From Deroplatys truncata (lineage: Eukaryota; Arthropoda; Insecta; Mantodea; Mantidae), in the NCBI GenBank assembly GCA_030765065.1, contig CM060983.1, positions 230,597,528-230,661,527 on the forward strand: a stretch of DNA of 64,000 nucleotides, read 5' to 3'. The notes beneath the pieces are model-generated. The model made no database searches. It was given only the letters and a program-made list of their open reading frames with translations, and had not been told where the DNA came from. Of the stretch, positions 8,735-18,310 are shown piece after piece. The position numbers and the translations under genes are program-made. How positions within the stretch are numbered: the stretch's first letter is position 1; each line of letters starts with the position of its first letter.

Positions 8735-8963
8735 TTTTTTTATTCTTATCTTTGAGAACTCTGGAATCGGAACTCGGTGAAACACCAGTTGCTTTGACTA
8801 CTCTTTCTTTCATTCTCTTAAGGCTTTTGTGGAACTCCGATGAACATATATTTTCCTCCTTCATCTCTGCTTCTTGCTTCATGAGGTCGAGGACATTTGC
8901 AATTATTTCCCCACTTTGACTACGTAACACCTTACCACATAACTTTGAAAACATAGGAGCCAT
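8735..8963 (-). pseudogene. Transposase fragment 1: N-terminal HTH region
   Basis: About 76 codons from ATG (MAPMFSKLCGKVLRSQSGEI). An acidic and basic helical stretch (NVLDLMKQEAE) leads into ERVVKATGVSPSSDSRVLKD at residues of about 51-71, which resembles the homeodomain-like HTH that binds terminal repeats in Tc1-mariner-type transposases. The start is supported by the flank upstream being non-coding and by the expected N-terminal motif falling just downstream. The frame is lost in the T run 8734-8741; the next fragment picks up the protein with almost no gap, so a one-base indel explains the break. The continuation of this frame past 8734 is spurious. Confidence 0.8.
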
Positions 8964-9158
8964 GGTTATAAATAAAACAAATAAAAAATAAGTACTATTT
9001 AGATACGGCAGCTCTCTTTAAAATTACAACCAGATGCAGACACTTTCTATGCAGACTGTATGTGTTACGCACTGTGAGTAAGCAAAGGTATTATATCGCT
9101 TTCGTTGATAAAGCTAAACATAAACCATTCCTAAGCTCGGCAGCTGGGATGGCAATCA

Positions 9159-9190
9159 AGGTCATGATTCCAGAAGTTTTGCGCGAGTAA
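9159..9190 (-). repeat. Right terminal inverted repeat (degenerate)
   Basis: On the minus strand this end reads TTACTCGCGCAAAACTTCT, matching 13 of 19 positions of the left end. It lies about 200 bp upstream of the transposase start codon at 8963, as expected for the 5' end of the element. Confidence 0.65.
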
Positions 9191-9192
9191 TA
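9191..9192. repeat. TA target-site duplication, right copy
   Basis: This is the second copy of the TA dinucleotide produced by insertion. Satellite sequence ACTGTAGTTGGAATCAG follows directly. Confidence 0.85.
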
Positions 9193-12100
9193 ACTGTAGT
9201 TGGAATCAGAAAACCACATACTCTCAAAAGTGTGTTAACTCCTGTCCTATGTTAACTGTAGTTGGAATCAGAAAAACACACTCATACTCACAAAAGTGTG
9301 TTAACTCCTGTCCTATGTTAGCTGCAGTTGGAGCAGAAAAACACACTCATACTATCACTAGTGTGTTCACTCCTGTCCTATGTTAGATGGTATTGGGAGC
9401 AAAAAATGCACTCATACTCTCACTTGTGTGTTAACTCCTGTCCTATGTTAGCAGTAGTTGGAGCACAAAAACGCACTCATACTCTCACTTGTGTGTTAAC
9501 TCCTGTCCTATGTTATCTATAGTTGGAGAAGAAAACACTCATACTCTAACTAGTGTGTAAACTCCTGTCCTATGTTACCTGTAGTTGGAGTATAAAAAAA
9601 CACTCATACTCTCACTGGTGTGTTCACTTCTGTCCTATGTTAGATGTAGTTTGAGCAGAAAAACACACTCATACTCTCAATAGTGTGTTACCTCCTGTCC
9701 TATATTAGCTGTAGTTGGAGTAGAAAACACTCCCATACTCTCACTAATGTGTTAACTCCTGTCGTATATTAGCTGTAGTTGGAGTAGAAAAAAACACTCA
9801 TACTGTTACTAGTGTGTTCACTCCTGTCCTATGTTAGATGTAGTTGGACCAGAAAAACACACTCATAATCTCACTAATGTGTCACTCCTGTTCTATGTTA
9901 GATGTAGTTGAACCAGAATCACACAGTCATAATCTCGCTAGTGTGTTAACTCCTGTTTTATGTTAGCTGTAGTTGGAGCAGAAAAACAAATTCATACCCT
10001 CACTAGTGTGTTAGCTCCTGTACTATGTTAGCTGCAGAAGGAGCAGTAAAACACACTCATACTCTCACAACTGTGTTAGCTTCTGTCCTATGTTAGCTGT
10101 AGTTGAAACACAAAAACACACTCATACTCCCACTCGTGTGATAACTCCTGCCCAATTTAGCTGTAGTTGGAGCAGAAAAACAAACTCATACTCTCACTAG
10201 TGTGTTAACTCCTGTCTTATGTTAGCAGTAGTTGGAGCAGAAAAACAAATTCATACCCTCACTAGTGTGCTAACTCGTGTCCTATGCTACTGTAGTTAGA
10301 GCAGAAAAGTGTTCAATTCTGTCTTATGCTAGCTGTACATAGAGCAGAAAAACAACCCATACTGTCACTTGTGTGCTAACGTCTGTCCTATGTTAGCTGT
10401 AGTTGGAGCAGAAAACACACAGTCATAGTCTCACATGTGTGCTAACTCCTGTCCTATGCTGCTGTAGTTAGATCAGAGAAACACACTTATAATGGCACTA
10501 GGGTGCTAACTCCTGTCATTTGTTAGTTTAGTTACAGCAGAAAACACACACTCATATACTCACTAGGGTGCTAACTCCTGTCCTATGCTTCTGTAGTCAG
10601 ATCACAAAAACAAACTCATACTCTCACTAGTGTACTAAATACTGTCCTATTTTAGCTGTAGTCAGATCAGAAAAACACACTCATACTTTAACTAGTGTGC
10701 TAACTCCTGTCCTATGTTAGTTTAGTTACAGCAGAAAACACACACTCATACTATCACTAGTGTGCTAACTCCTGTCCTAAGCTACTGTAGTTGGAGCAGA
10801 AAACACACTCATACTTTCACTAGTGTGCTGACTCCTGCCTATGTTAGTTTAGTTACAGCAGTAAACAGACACTCATACTTTCACTAGTGTGTTGACTCCT
10901 GTCCTACGTTAGATGGTATTGAGAGCAGAAAATCAAACACATAGTCTCAATAGTGTCCTGTCTTACAGTAGCTGTACGTGGAGCAAAAAACAGACTCATA
11001 CTCTCATTAGTGTGTTAACACCTGTCCTATGTCAGCTGTAGTTGAGGCAGAAAGACACACTCATACCATCACTGGTGTGCTAACTCCTGTCCTATGTTAG
11101 CTGTAGTTGGAGAAGAAGACACACTCATGCTCTAACTAGTGTGTTAACTCCTGTCCTATGTTAGCTGTAGTTGGAGTAGAAAAAAGCTCTCAACTCTCAG
11201 TAGTGTGTTCACTCCTGTCCTATGTTAGATGTAGTTGGAGCAGAAAAACACACTCATACTCTCAATAGTGTGTTAACTCCTGTTTTATGTTAGCTGTAGT
11301 TGGAGTATAAACACAAACTCATACCCTCACTGGTGTTTTAGCTCCTGTACTATGTTAGCTGCAGAAGGAGCAGTAAAACACACATACTCTCACAACTGTG
11401 TTAGCTCCTGTCCTATGTTAGTTTAGTTACAGCAGAAAACACACACTCATTTTCTCACTAGTGTGTTAACTCCTGTCCTTTTTTAGCTGTAGTTGGAGCA
11501 GAAAAACAAACTCCTACTGTCACTAGGGTGCTAACTCCTGTCCTATGTTAGTTTAGTTACAGCAGAAAACACACACTCATTTTCTCACTAGTGTGTTAAC
11601 TCCTGTCCTTTTTTAGCTGTAGTTGGAGCAGAAAAACAAACTCATACTCTCACTGGTGTGTTAACTCCTGTCCTATGTTAGCAGTATTTGGAGCAGAAAA
11701 ACAAATGCATACCCTCACTAGTGCGTTAATTCCTTTCCTATGTTACTAGTAGTTGGAGCAGAAAAACAAATTCATACTCTCACTAGAGTGCTAACTCGTG
11801 TCCTATGCTACTGTAGTTAGAGCAGAAAAGAGTTCAATTCTGTCTTATGCTAGCTGTAATTAGAGCAGAAGCACAAAAATATACTCTCACTTGTGTGTTA
11901 ACTCCTGTCCTACGTTAGCTGTATTTGGAGCAGAAATATATACTCATAGTTTCACTGGTGTGCTAACTTCTGTACTATGTTAGCTGTAGTTGGAACAGAA
12001 AACACACTCATACTTTCAGTAGTGTGCTAACTCCTGTCCTATGTTAGTTTAGTTACAGCAGAAAACAGACACTCATACTCTCACTGGTGTGTTAACTCCT

Positions 12101-12770
12101 GTCCTATGTTAGCAGTAACTGGAGCAGAAAAACAAATGCATACCCTCACTAGTGTGTTAACTCCTGTCCTATTTTAGCTGTAGTTGGAGCACAAAACACA
12201 CTCATACTCTCACTTGTGTGATAACTCCTGTCCTATGTTACCAGTAGTTGGAGCAGAAAAACAAATTCATACCCTCACTAGTGCGTTAACTCCTGTCCTA
12301 TTATACTAGTAGTTGGAGCAGAAAAACAAATTCATACTCTCACTAGAGTGCTAACTCGTGTCCTATGCTACTGTAGTTAGAGCAGAAAAGAGTTCAATTC
12401 TGTCTTATGCTAGCTGTAATTAGAGCAGAAGCACAAAAATATACTCTCACTTGTGTGCTAACTCCTGTCCTATGCTACTGTAGTTAGAGACAAAAACCAC
12501 ACTCATAATCTCACAAGTGTGTTGACTCCTGTCCAATGTTAGTTGTAGTTGGAGGAGAAAAACACAATCATTCTATCACTAGTGTGTTCACTCCTGTCCT
12601 ATGTTAGATGGTATTGGGAGCAGAAAAACACACTCATACTCTCAGTAGTGTGTTAACTCCTGTCCTATGTTAGCTGTATTTGGAACACAAAACTACACTC
12701 ATACACCCAATGGTGTGTTCCCTCCTTTCCTATGTTAGCTGTAGTTGGAGCAGAAAAACAAACACATAGT
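9193..12770 (+). repeat. Diverged satellite, right of the transposon
   Basis: About 55 diverged monomers of many subtypes like those in 1-4630. Local copying is visible. A two-monomer unit with CACTCATTTTCTCACTAGTG and TCCTTTTTTAGC is repeated 130 bp apart at about 11418 and 11548. A block of about nine monomers containing CCTCACTAGTGCGTTAA and the 43-bp TTCAATTCTGTC unit occurs at about 11715-11900 and again 560 bp later. GATGGTATTGGGAGC units mark further copies of a left-edge block. I see no gene here. Confidence 0.92.
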
Positions 12771-13265
12771 CTCACAACAGTGTTAACTCCTGTCCTATGT
12801 TAGGTGTAGTTGGAGCAGAAAGACAAACACATAGTCTCACAACAGTGTTAACTCCTGTCCTATGTTAGCTGTAGTTGGAGCAGAAAGACAAACACATAGT
12901 CTCACAACAGTGTTAACTCCTGTCCTATGTTAGGTGTAGTTGGAGCAGAAAGACAAACACATAGTCTCACAACAGTGTTAACTCCTGTCCTATGTTAGGT
13001 GTAGTTGGAGCAGAAAGACAAACACATAGTCTCACAACAGTGTTAACGTCTGTCCTATGTTAGGTGTAGTTGGAGCAGAAAGACAAACACATAGTCTCAC
13101 AACAGTGTTAACTCCTGTCCTATGTTAGCTGTAGTTGGAGCAGAAAGACAAACACATAGTCTCACAACAGTGTTAACTCCTGTCCTATGTTAGGTGTAGT
13201 TGGAGCAGAAAGACAAACACATACTCTCACTTGTGTGCTAACGTCTGTCCTATGTTAGCTGTAGT
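12771..13265 (+). repeat. Homogenised 65-bp run (ACACATAGTCTCACAACAG type)
   Basis: Seven to eight near-identical 65-bp units carry GCAGAAAGACAAACACATAG and TCTCACAACAGTGTTAAC, differing mainly in TTAGCTGTAG or TTAGGTGTAG. TGGAGCAG positions such as 12811 and 12876 confirm the 65-bp step. One unit near 13040 has AACGTCTG. A partial second run with CTCACTTGTGTGCTAACGTC interleaves after 13220. Confidence 0.9.
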
Positions 13266-13484
13266 TGGAGCAGAAAAACAAACACATAGTCTCACAACAG
13301 TGTTAACTCCTGTCCTATGTTAGGTGTAGTTGGAGCAGAAAGACAAACACATACTCTCACTTGTGTGCTAACGTCTGTCCTATGTTAGCTGTGGTTGGAG
13401 AAGAAAACACACTCCTACTTTCACTGGTGTGCTAACTCCTGTCCTATGCTTGTGTAGTCAGATCAGAAAATCACACTCATACTC

Positions 13485-14055
13485 TCACTAGGGTGCTAAA
13501 TCCTGTCCTATGTTAGTTTAGTTACAGCAGAAAACAGACACTCATACTGTCACTAGGGTGCTAAATCCTGTCCTATGTTAGTTTAGTTACAGCAGAAAAC
13601 AGACACTCATACTGTCACTAGGGTGCTAAATCCTGTCCTATGTTAGTTTAGTTACAGCAGAAAACAGACACTCATACTGTCACTAGGGTGCTAAATCCTG
13701 TCCTATGTTAGTTTAGTTACAGCAGAAAACAGACACTCATACTGTCACTAGGGTGCTAAATCCTGTCCTATGTTAGTTTAGTTACAGCAGAAAACAGACA
13801 CTCATACTGTCACTAGGGTGCTAAATCCTGTCCTATGTTAGTTTAGTTACAGCAGAAAACAGACACTCATACTGTCACTAGGGTGCTAAATCCTGTCCTA
13901 TGTTAGTTTAGTTACAGCAGAAAACAGACACTCATACTGTCACTAGGGTGCTAAATCCTGTCCTATGTTAGTTTAGTTACAGCAGAAAACAGACACTCAT
14001 ACTGTCACTAGGGTGCTAAATCCTGTCCTATGTTAGTTTAGTTACAGCAGAAAAC
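13485..14055 (+). repeat. Homogenised 65-bp run (TTTAGTTACAGC, GGGTGCTAAATCC type)
   Basis: Eight to nine essentially identical 65-bp units contain TTAGTTTAGTTACAGCAG, AAAACAGACACTC and GTCACTAGGGTGCTAAATCC. The step is shown by TCCTG at 13501, 13566 and 13631. I saw no differences between the internal copies, which makes this the most uniform patch in the left half and a recent local amplification. Confidence 0.92.
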
Positions 14056-14930
14056 AGACAATCATACTCTCATTTGTGTGCTAACTTCTGTCCTATGTTA
14101 GTTTAGTTACAGCAGAAAACATTCACTCATACTCTCACTTGTGTGCTAACTCCTGTCCTATGTTAGTTTAGTTACAGCAGAAAACAGACACTCATACTCT
14201 CACTTGTGTGCTAACTCCTGTCCTATGTTAGTTTAGTTACAGCAGAAAACAGACACTCATACTCTCACTAGTGTGCTAACTCCTGTCCTATGTTAGTTTA
14301 GTTACAGCAGAAAACAGACACTCATACTGTCACTAGGGTGCTAACTTCTGTCCTATGTTAGTTTAGTTACAGCAGAAAACAGACACTCATACTCTCACTT
14401 GTGTGCTAACTCCTGTCCTATGTTAGTTTAGTTACAGCAGAAAACAGACACTCATACTCTCACTAGTGTGCTAACTCCTGTCCTATGTTAGTTTAGTTAC
14501 AGCAGAAAACAGACACTCATACTGTCACTAGGGTGCTAACTTCTGTCCTATGTTAGTTTAGTTACAGCAGAAAACAGACACTCATACTCTCACTTGTGTG
14601 CTAACTCCTGTCCTATGTTAGTTTAGTTACAGCAGAAAACAGACACTCATACTCTCACTAGTGTGCTAACTCCTGTCCTATGTTAGTTTAGTTACAGCAG
14701 AAAACAGACACTCATACTCTCACTTGTGTGCTAACTTCTGTCCTATGTTAGTTTAGTTACAGCAGAAAACAGACACTCATACTCTCACTAGTGTGCTAAC
14801 TCCTGTCCTATGTTAGTCTAGTTACAGCAGAAAACAGACACTCATACTCTCATTTGTGTGCTCACTCCTGTCCTATGATAGTTTAGTTACAGCAGAAAAC
14901 AGACACTCATACTCTCACTTGTGTGTTAAC
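14056..14930 (+). repeat. 195-bp trimeric higher-order repeat
   Basis: All units are of the TTTAGTTACAGC type but differ at one variable site, giving the order CTCACTTGTGTGCTAACTCC, CTCACTAGTGTGCTAACTCC, GTCACTAGGGTGCTAACTTC. The trio repeats about 195 bp apart from about 14180 to 14640, then degrades into two-unit alternation. Such order-keeping repeats arise when exchange is in register over three monomers. Confidence 0.8.
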
Positions 14931-15430
14931 TCCTGTCCTATGTTACCAGTAGTTGGAGCAGAGAAACAAATTCATACCCTCATTAGTGTGTTAACTCCTG
15001 TCCTATGTTACTAGTAGTTGGAGCAGAATACACACTCATACTCTCACTTGTGTGTTAACTCCTGTCCTATGTTACCAGTAGTTGGAGCAGAGAAACAAAT
15101 TCATACCCTCACTAGTGTGTTAACTCCTGTCCTATGTTACTAGTAGTTGGAGCAGAAAAACAAATTCATACTCTCACTAGAGTGCTAACTCGTGTCCTAT
15201 GCTACTGTAGTTAGAGCAGAAAAGAGTTCAATTCTGTCTTATGCTAGCTGTAATTAGAGCAGAAGCACAAAAATATACTCTCACTTGTGTGTTAACTCCT
15301 GTCCTACGTTAGCTGTAGTTGGAGCAGAAATATATACTCATAGTTTCACTGCTGTGCTAACTCCTGTCCTATGCTACTGTAGTTAGAGACGAAAAACACA
15401 CTCATACTCTCACAAGGGTGCTAACTCCTG
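14931..15430 (+). repeat. Complex satellite cassette, copy 1
   Basis: A run of unusual monomers appears in fixed order: TTACCAGTAGTTGG, TTACTAGTAGTTGG, CACTAGAGTGCTAACTCGTG, the 43-bp TTCAATTCTGTC unit, GTAATTAGAGCAGAAGCAC, CCTACGTTAGC, GAAATATATACTCATAG, and GTTAGAGACGAAAAACACAC. The same order recurs at about 17905-18300 (offset 2,867 bp at CCTATGTTAC 15131 and 17998), and in part at 11715-11900 and 12275-12480. Confidence 0.85.
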
Positions 15431-15479
15431 TCCTATGTTAGTTTAGTTACAGCAGAAAACAGACACTCATACTCTCATT

Positions 15480-17900
15480 TGTGTGCTCACTCCTGTCCTA
15501 AGCTACTGTAGTTGGAGCAGAATACACACTCATACTCTCACTTGTGTGTTAACTCCTGTCCTATGTTACCAGTAGTTGGAGCAGAAAAACAAATTCATAC
15601 CCTCACTAGTGTGTTAACTCCTGTCCTATGTTAGTTTAGTTACAGCAGAAAACAGACACTCATACTCTCATTTGTGTGCTAACTCCTGTCCTATGTTAGT
15701 TTAGTTACAGCAGAAAACAGACACTCATACTCTCACTTGTGTGCTAACTCCTGTCCTAAGGTACTGTAGTTGGAGCAGAATACACACTCATACTTTCAGT
15801 AGTGTGCTAACTCCTGTCCTATGATAGTTTAGTTACAGCAGAAAACAGACACTCATACTCTCACTTGTGTGCTAACTCCTGTCCTAAGCTACTGTAGTTG
15901 GAGCAGAATACACACTCATACTTTCAGTAGTGTGCTAACTCCTGTCCTATGATAGTTTAGTTACAGCAGAAAACAGACACTCATACTCTCACTAGTGTGC
16001 TAACTCCTGTCCTAAGCTACTGTAGTTGGAGCAGAATACACACTCATACTTTCAGTAGTGTGCTAACTCCTGTCCTATGATAGTTTAGTTACAGCAGAAA
16101 ACAGACACTCATACTCTCACTAGTGTGCTAACTCCTGTCCTAAGCTACTGTAGTTGGAGCAGAATACACACTCATACTTTCAGTAGTGTGCTAACTCCTG
16201 TCCTATGATAGTTTAGTTACAGCAGAAAACAGACACTCATACTCTCACTTGTGTGCTAACTCCTGTCCTAAGCTACTGTAGTTGGAGCAGAATACACACA
16301 CATACTTTCAGTAGTGTGCTAACTCCTGTCCTATGATAGTTTAGTTACAGCAGAAAACAGACACTCATACTCTCACTAGTGTGCTAACTCCTGTCCTAAG
16401 CTACTGTAGTTGGAGCAGAATACACACTCATACTTTCAGTAGTGTGCTAACTCCTGTCCTATGATAGTTTAGTTACAGCAGAAAACAGACACTCATACTT
16501 TCACTTGTGTGCTAACTCCTGTTCTATGATAGTTTAGTTACAGCAGAAAACAGACACTCATACTCTCACTTGTGTGCTAACTCCTGTCCTATGATAGTTT
16601 AGTTACAGCAGAAAACACTCATACTCTCACTTGTGTGCTAACTCCTGTCCTATGATAGTTTAGTTACAGCAGAAAACAGACACTCATACTCTCACTTGTG
16701 TGCTAACTCCTGTCCTAAGCTACTGTAGTTGGAGCAGAATACACACTCATACTTTCAGTAGTGTGCTAACTCCTGTCCTATGATAGTTTAGTTACAGCAG
16801 AAAACAGACACTCATACTCTCACTAGTGTGCTAACTCCTGTCCTAAGCTACTGTAGTTGGAGCAGAATACACACTCATACTTTCAGTAGTGTGCTAACTC
16901 CTGTCCTATGATAGTTTAGTTACAGCAGAAAACAGACACCCATACTCTCACTTGTGTGCTAACTCCTGTCCTAAGCTACTGTAGTTGGAGCAGAATACAC
17001 ACTCATACTTTCAGTAGTGTGCTAACTCCTGTCCTATGATAGTTTAGTTACAGCAGAAAACAGACACTCATACTCTCACTTGTGTGCTAACTCCTGTCCT
17101 AAGCTACTGTAGTTGGAGCAGAATACACACTCATACTTTCAGTAGTGTGCTAACTCCTGTCCTATGATAGTTTAGTTACAGCAGAAAACAGACACTCATA
17201 CTCTCACTTGTGTGCTAACTCCTGTCCTATGTTAGTTTAGTTACAGCAGAAAACAGACACTCATACTCTCATTTGTGTGCTAACTCCTGTCCTATGTTAG
17301 TTTAGTTACAGCAGAAAACAGACACTCATACTCTCACTTGTGTGCTAACTCCTGTCCTATGTTAGTTTAGTTACAGCAGAAAACAGACACTCATACTCTC
17401 ATTTGTGTGCTAACTCCTGTCCTATGTTAGTTTAGTTACAGCAGAAAACAGACACTCATACTCTCACTTGTGTGCTAACTCCTGTCCTAAGCTACTGTAG
17501 TTGGAGCAGAATACACACTCATACTTTCACTAGGGTGCTAACTCCTGTCCTATGATAGTTTAGTTACAGCAGAAAACAGACACTCATACTCTCACTTGTG
17601 TGCTAACTCCTGTCCTAAGCTACTGTAGTTGGAGCAGAATACACACTCATACTTTCACTAGGGTGCTAACTCCTGTCCTATGATAGTTTAGTTACAGCAG
17701 AAAACAGACACTCATACTCTCATATGTGTGCTAACTCCTGTCCTAAGCTACTGTAGTTGGAGCAGAATACACACTCATACTTTCAGTAGTGTGCTAACTC
17801 CTGTCCTATGTTAGTTTAGTTACAGCAGAAAACAGACACTCATACTCTCATTTGTGTGCTCACTCCGGTCCTAAGCTACTGTAGTTGGAGCAGAATACAC
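15480..17900 (+). repeat. 128-bp dimeric higher-order repeat
   Basis: Two monomer types alternate. One has AAGCTACTGTAGTTGGAGC, AGAATACACACTC and TTTCAGTAGTGTGC. The other has ATGATAGTTTAGTTACAGC, AAACAGACACTC and CTCACTTGTGTGC or CTCACTAGTGTGC. AGCT at 15887 and 16015 gives the 128-bp step. About fifteen dimers are present, interrupted near 16490-16680 and 17220-17470 by runs of the second type only, which is what unequal exchange within the array would leave. Confidence 0.9.
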
Positions 17901-18310
17901 ACTCATACTCTCACTTGTGTGTTAACTCCTGTCCTATGTTACCAGTAGTTGGAGCAGAAAAACAAATTCATACCCTCACTAGTGTGTTAACTCCTGTCCT
18001 ATGTTACTAGTAGTTGGAGCAGAAAAACAAATTCATACTCTCACTAGAGTGCTAACTCGTGTCCTATGCTACTGTAGTTAGAGCAGAAAAGAGTTCAATT
18101 CTGTCTTATGCTAGCTGTAATTAGAGCAGAAGCACAAAAATATACTCTCACTTGTGTGTTAACTCCTGTCCTACGTTAGCTGTAGTTGGAGCAGAAATAT
18201 ATACTCATAGTTTCACTGCTGTGCTAACTCCTGTCCTATGCTACTGTAGTTAGAGACGAAAAACACACTCATACTCTCACAAGGGTGCTAACTCCTGTCT
18301 TATGTTAGTT
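17901..18310 (+). repeat. Complex satellite cassette, copy 2
   Basis: This is the second copy of the cassette at 14931-15430, nearly base-for-base over about 390 bp, including the 43-bp truncated unit and the GAAATATATACTCATAG unit. The two cassettes bracket the dimer array, so the duplicated unit may be the cassette plus part of the dimers. Confidence 0.85.

Larger units (their letters stand above)
7326..8963 (-). pseudogene. Transposase pseudogene, DDE superfamily endonuclease
   Basis: In a live element this protein would bind the transposon ends and cut and paste the DNA in the nucleus. Three pieces follow in order on the minus strand. The N-terminal DNA-binding part (8735-8963) starts at an ATG and contains the helix-turn-helix-like RVVKATGVSPSS. 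A linker follows (8461-8730) with ITEIDDFE and IIKDLGFKWKK. The catalytic core and acidic tail run from about 8235 to 7326. The catalytic triad is visible: D in EDESYIHS (codon 8198-8200), D in VLVIDNAS (7934-7936) and E in HHPDLNPIELIWADIK (7683-7685). Lesions are a frameshift at the eight-T run 8734-8741, an insert/rearrangement at about 8244-8460, stops at 8204-8206, 7988-7990 (probably TGG to TGA), 7605-7607 and 7542-7544, and a frameshift near 7905-7930. Despite this the reading can be followed to the TAA at 7326-7328. It is clearly inactive. Confidence 0.9.
7144..9190 (-). mobile_element. Degenerate IS630-Tc1-mariner transposon (DD82E/Sailor-like)
   Basis: This 2,047-bp element interrupts the satellite and has a transposase relic on the minus strand (7326-8963). 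It is flanked by TA/TA. The two ends can be paired as degenerate inverted repeats: left TAATCGGCGCAACAGTTCT and right (reverse complement) TTACTCGCGCAAAACTTCT share 13 of 19 positions, including a common GCGCAA and TTCT. The D-to-E spacing of about 82-83 codons points to the lineage I recall as DD82E or Sailor; the family is inferred from motifs, without a search. It is non-autonomous now because the transposase is broken. About 180 bp at 7144-7325 and 230 bp at 8964-9190 are non-coding flanks where I see nothing more than the ends. Confidence 0.88.

Noticed and set aside
8689-8919. Plus-strand open frame of 76 codons with a hydrophobic start.
   Set aside because: It lies antisense to the transposase relic, whose minus-strand reading shows recognisable family motifs. 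The plus frame is a shadow.
7144-9190. An active autonomous transposon.
   Set aside because: At least four in-frame stops, two frameshifts and an insertion break the transposase, and the ends match at only about two thirds of positions.
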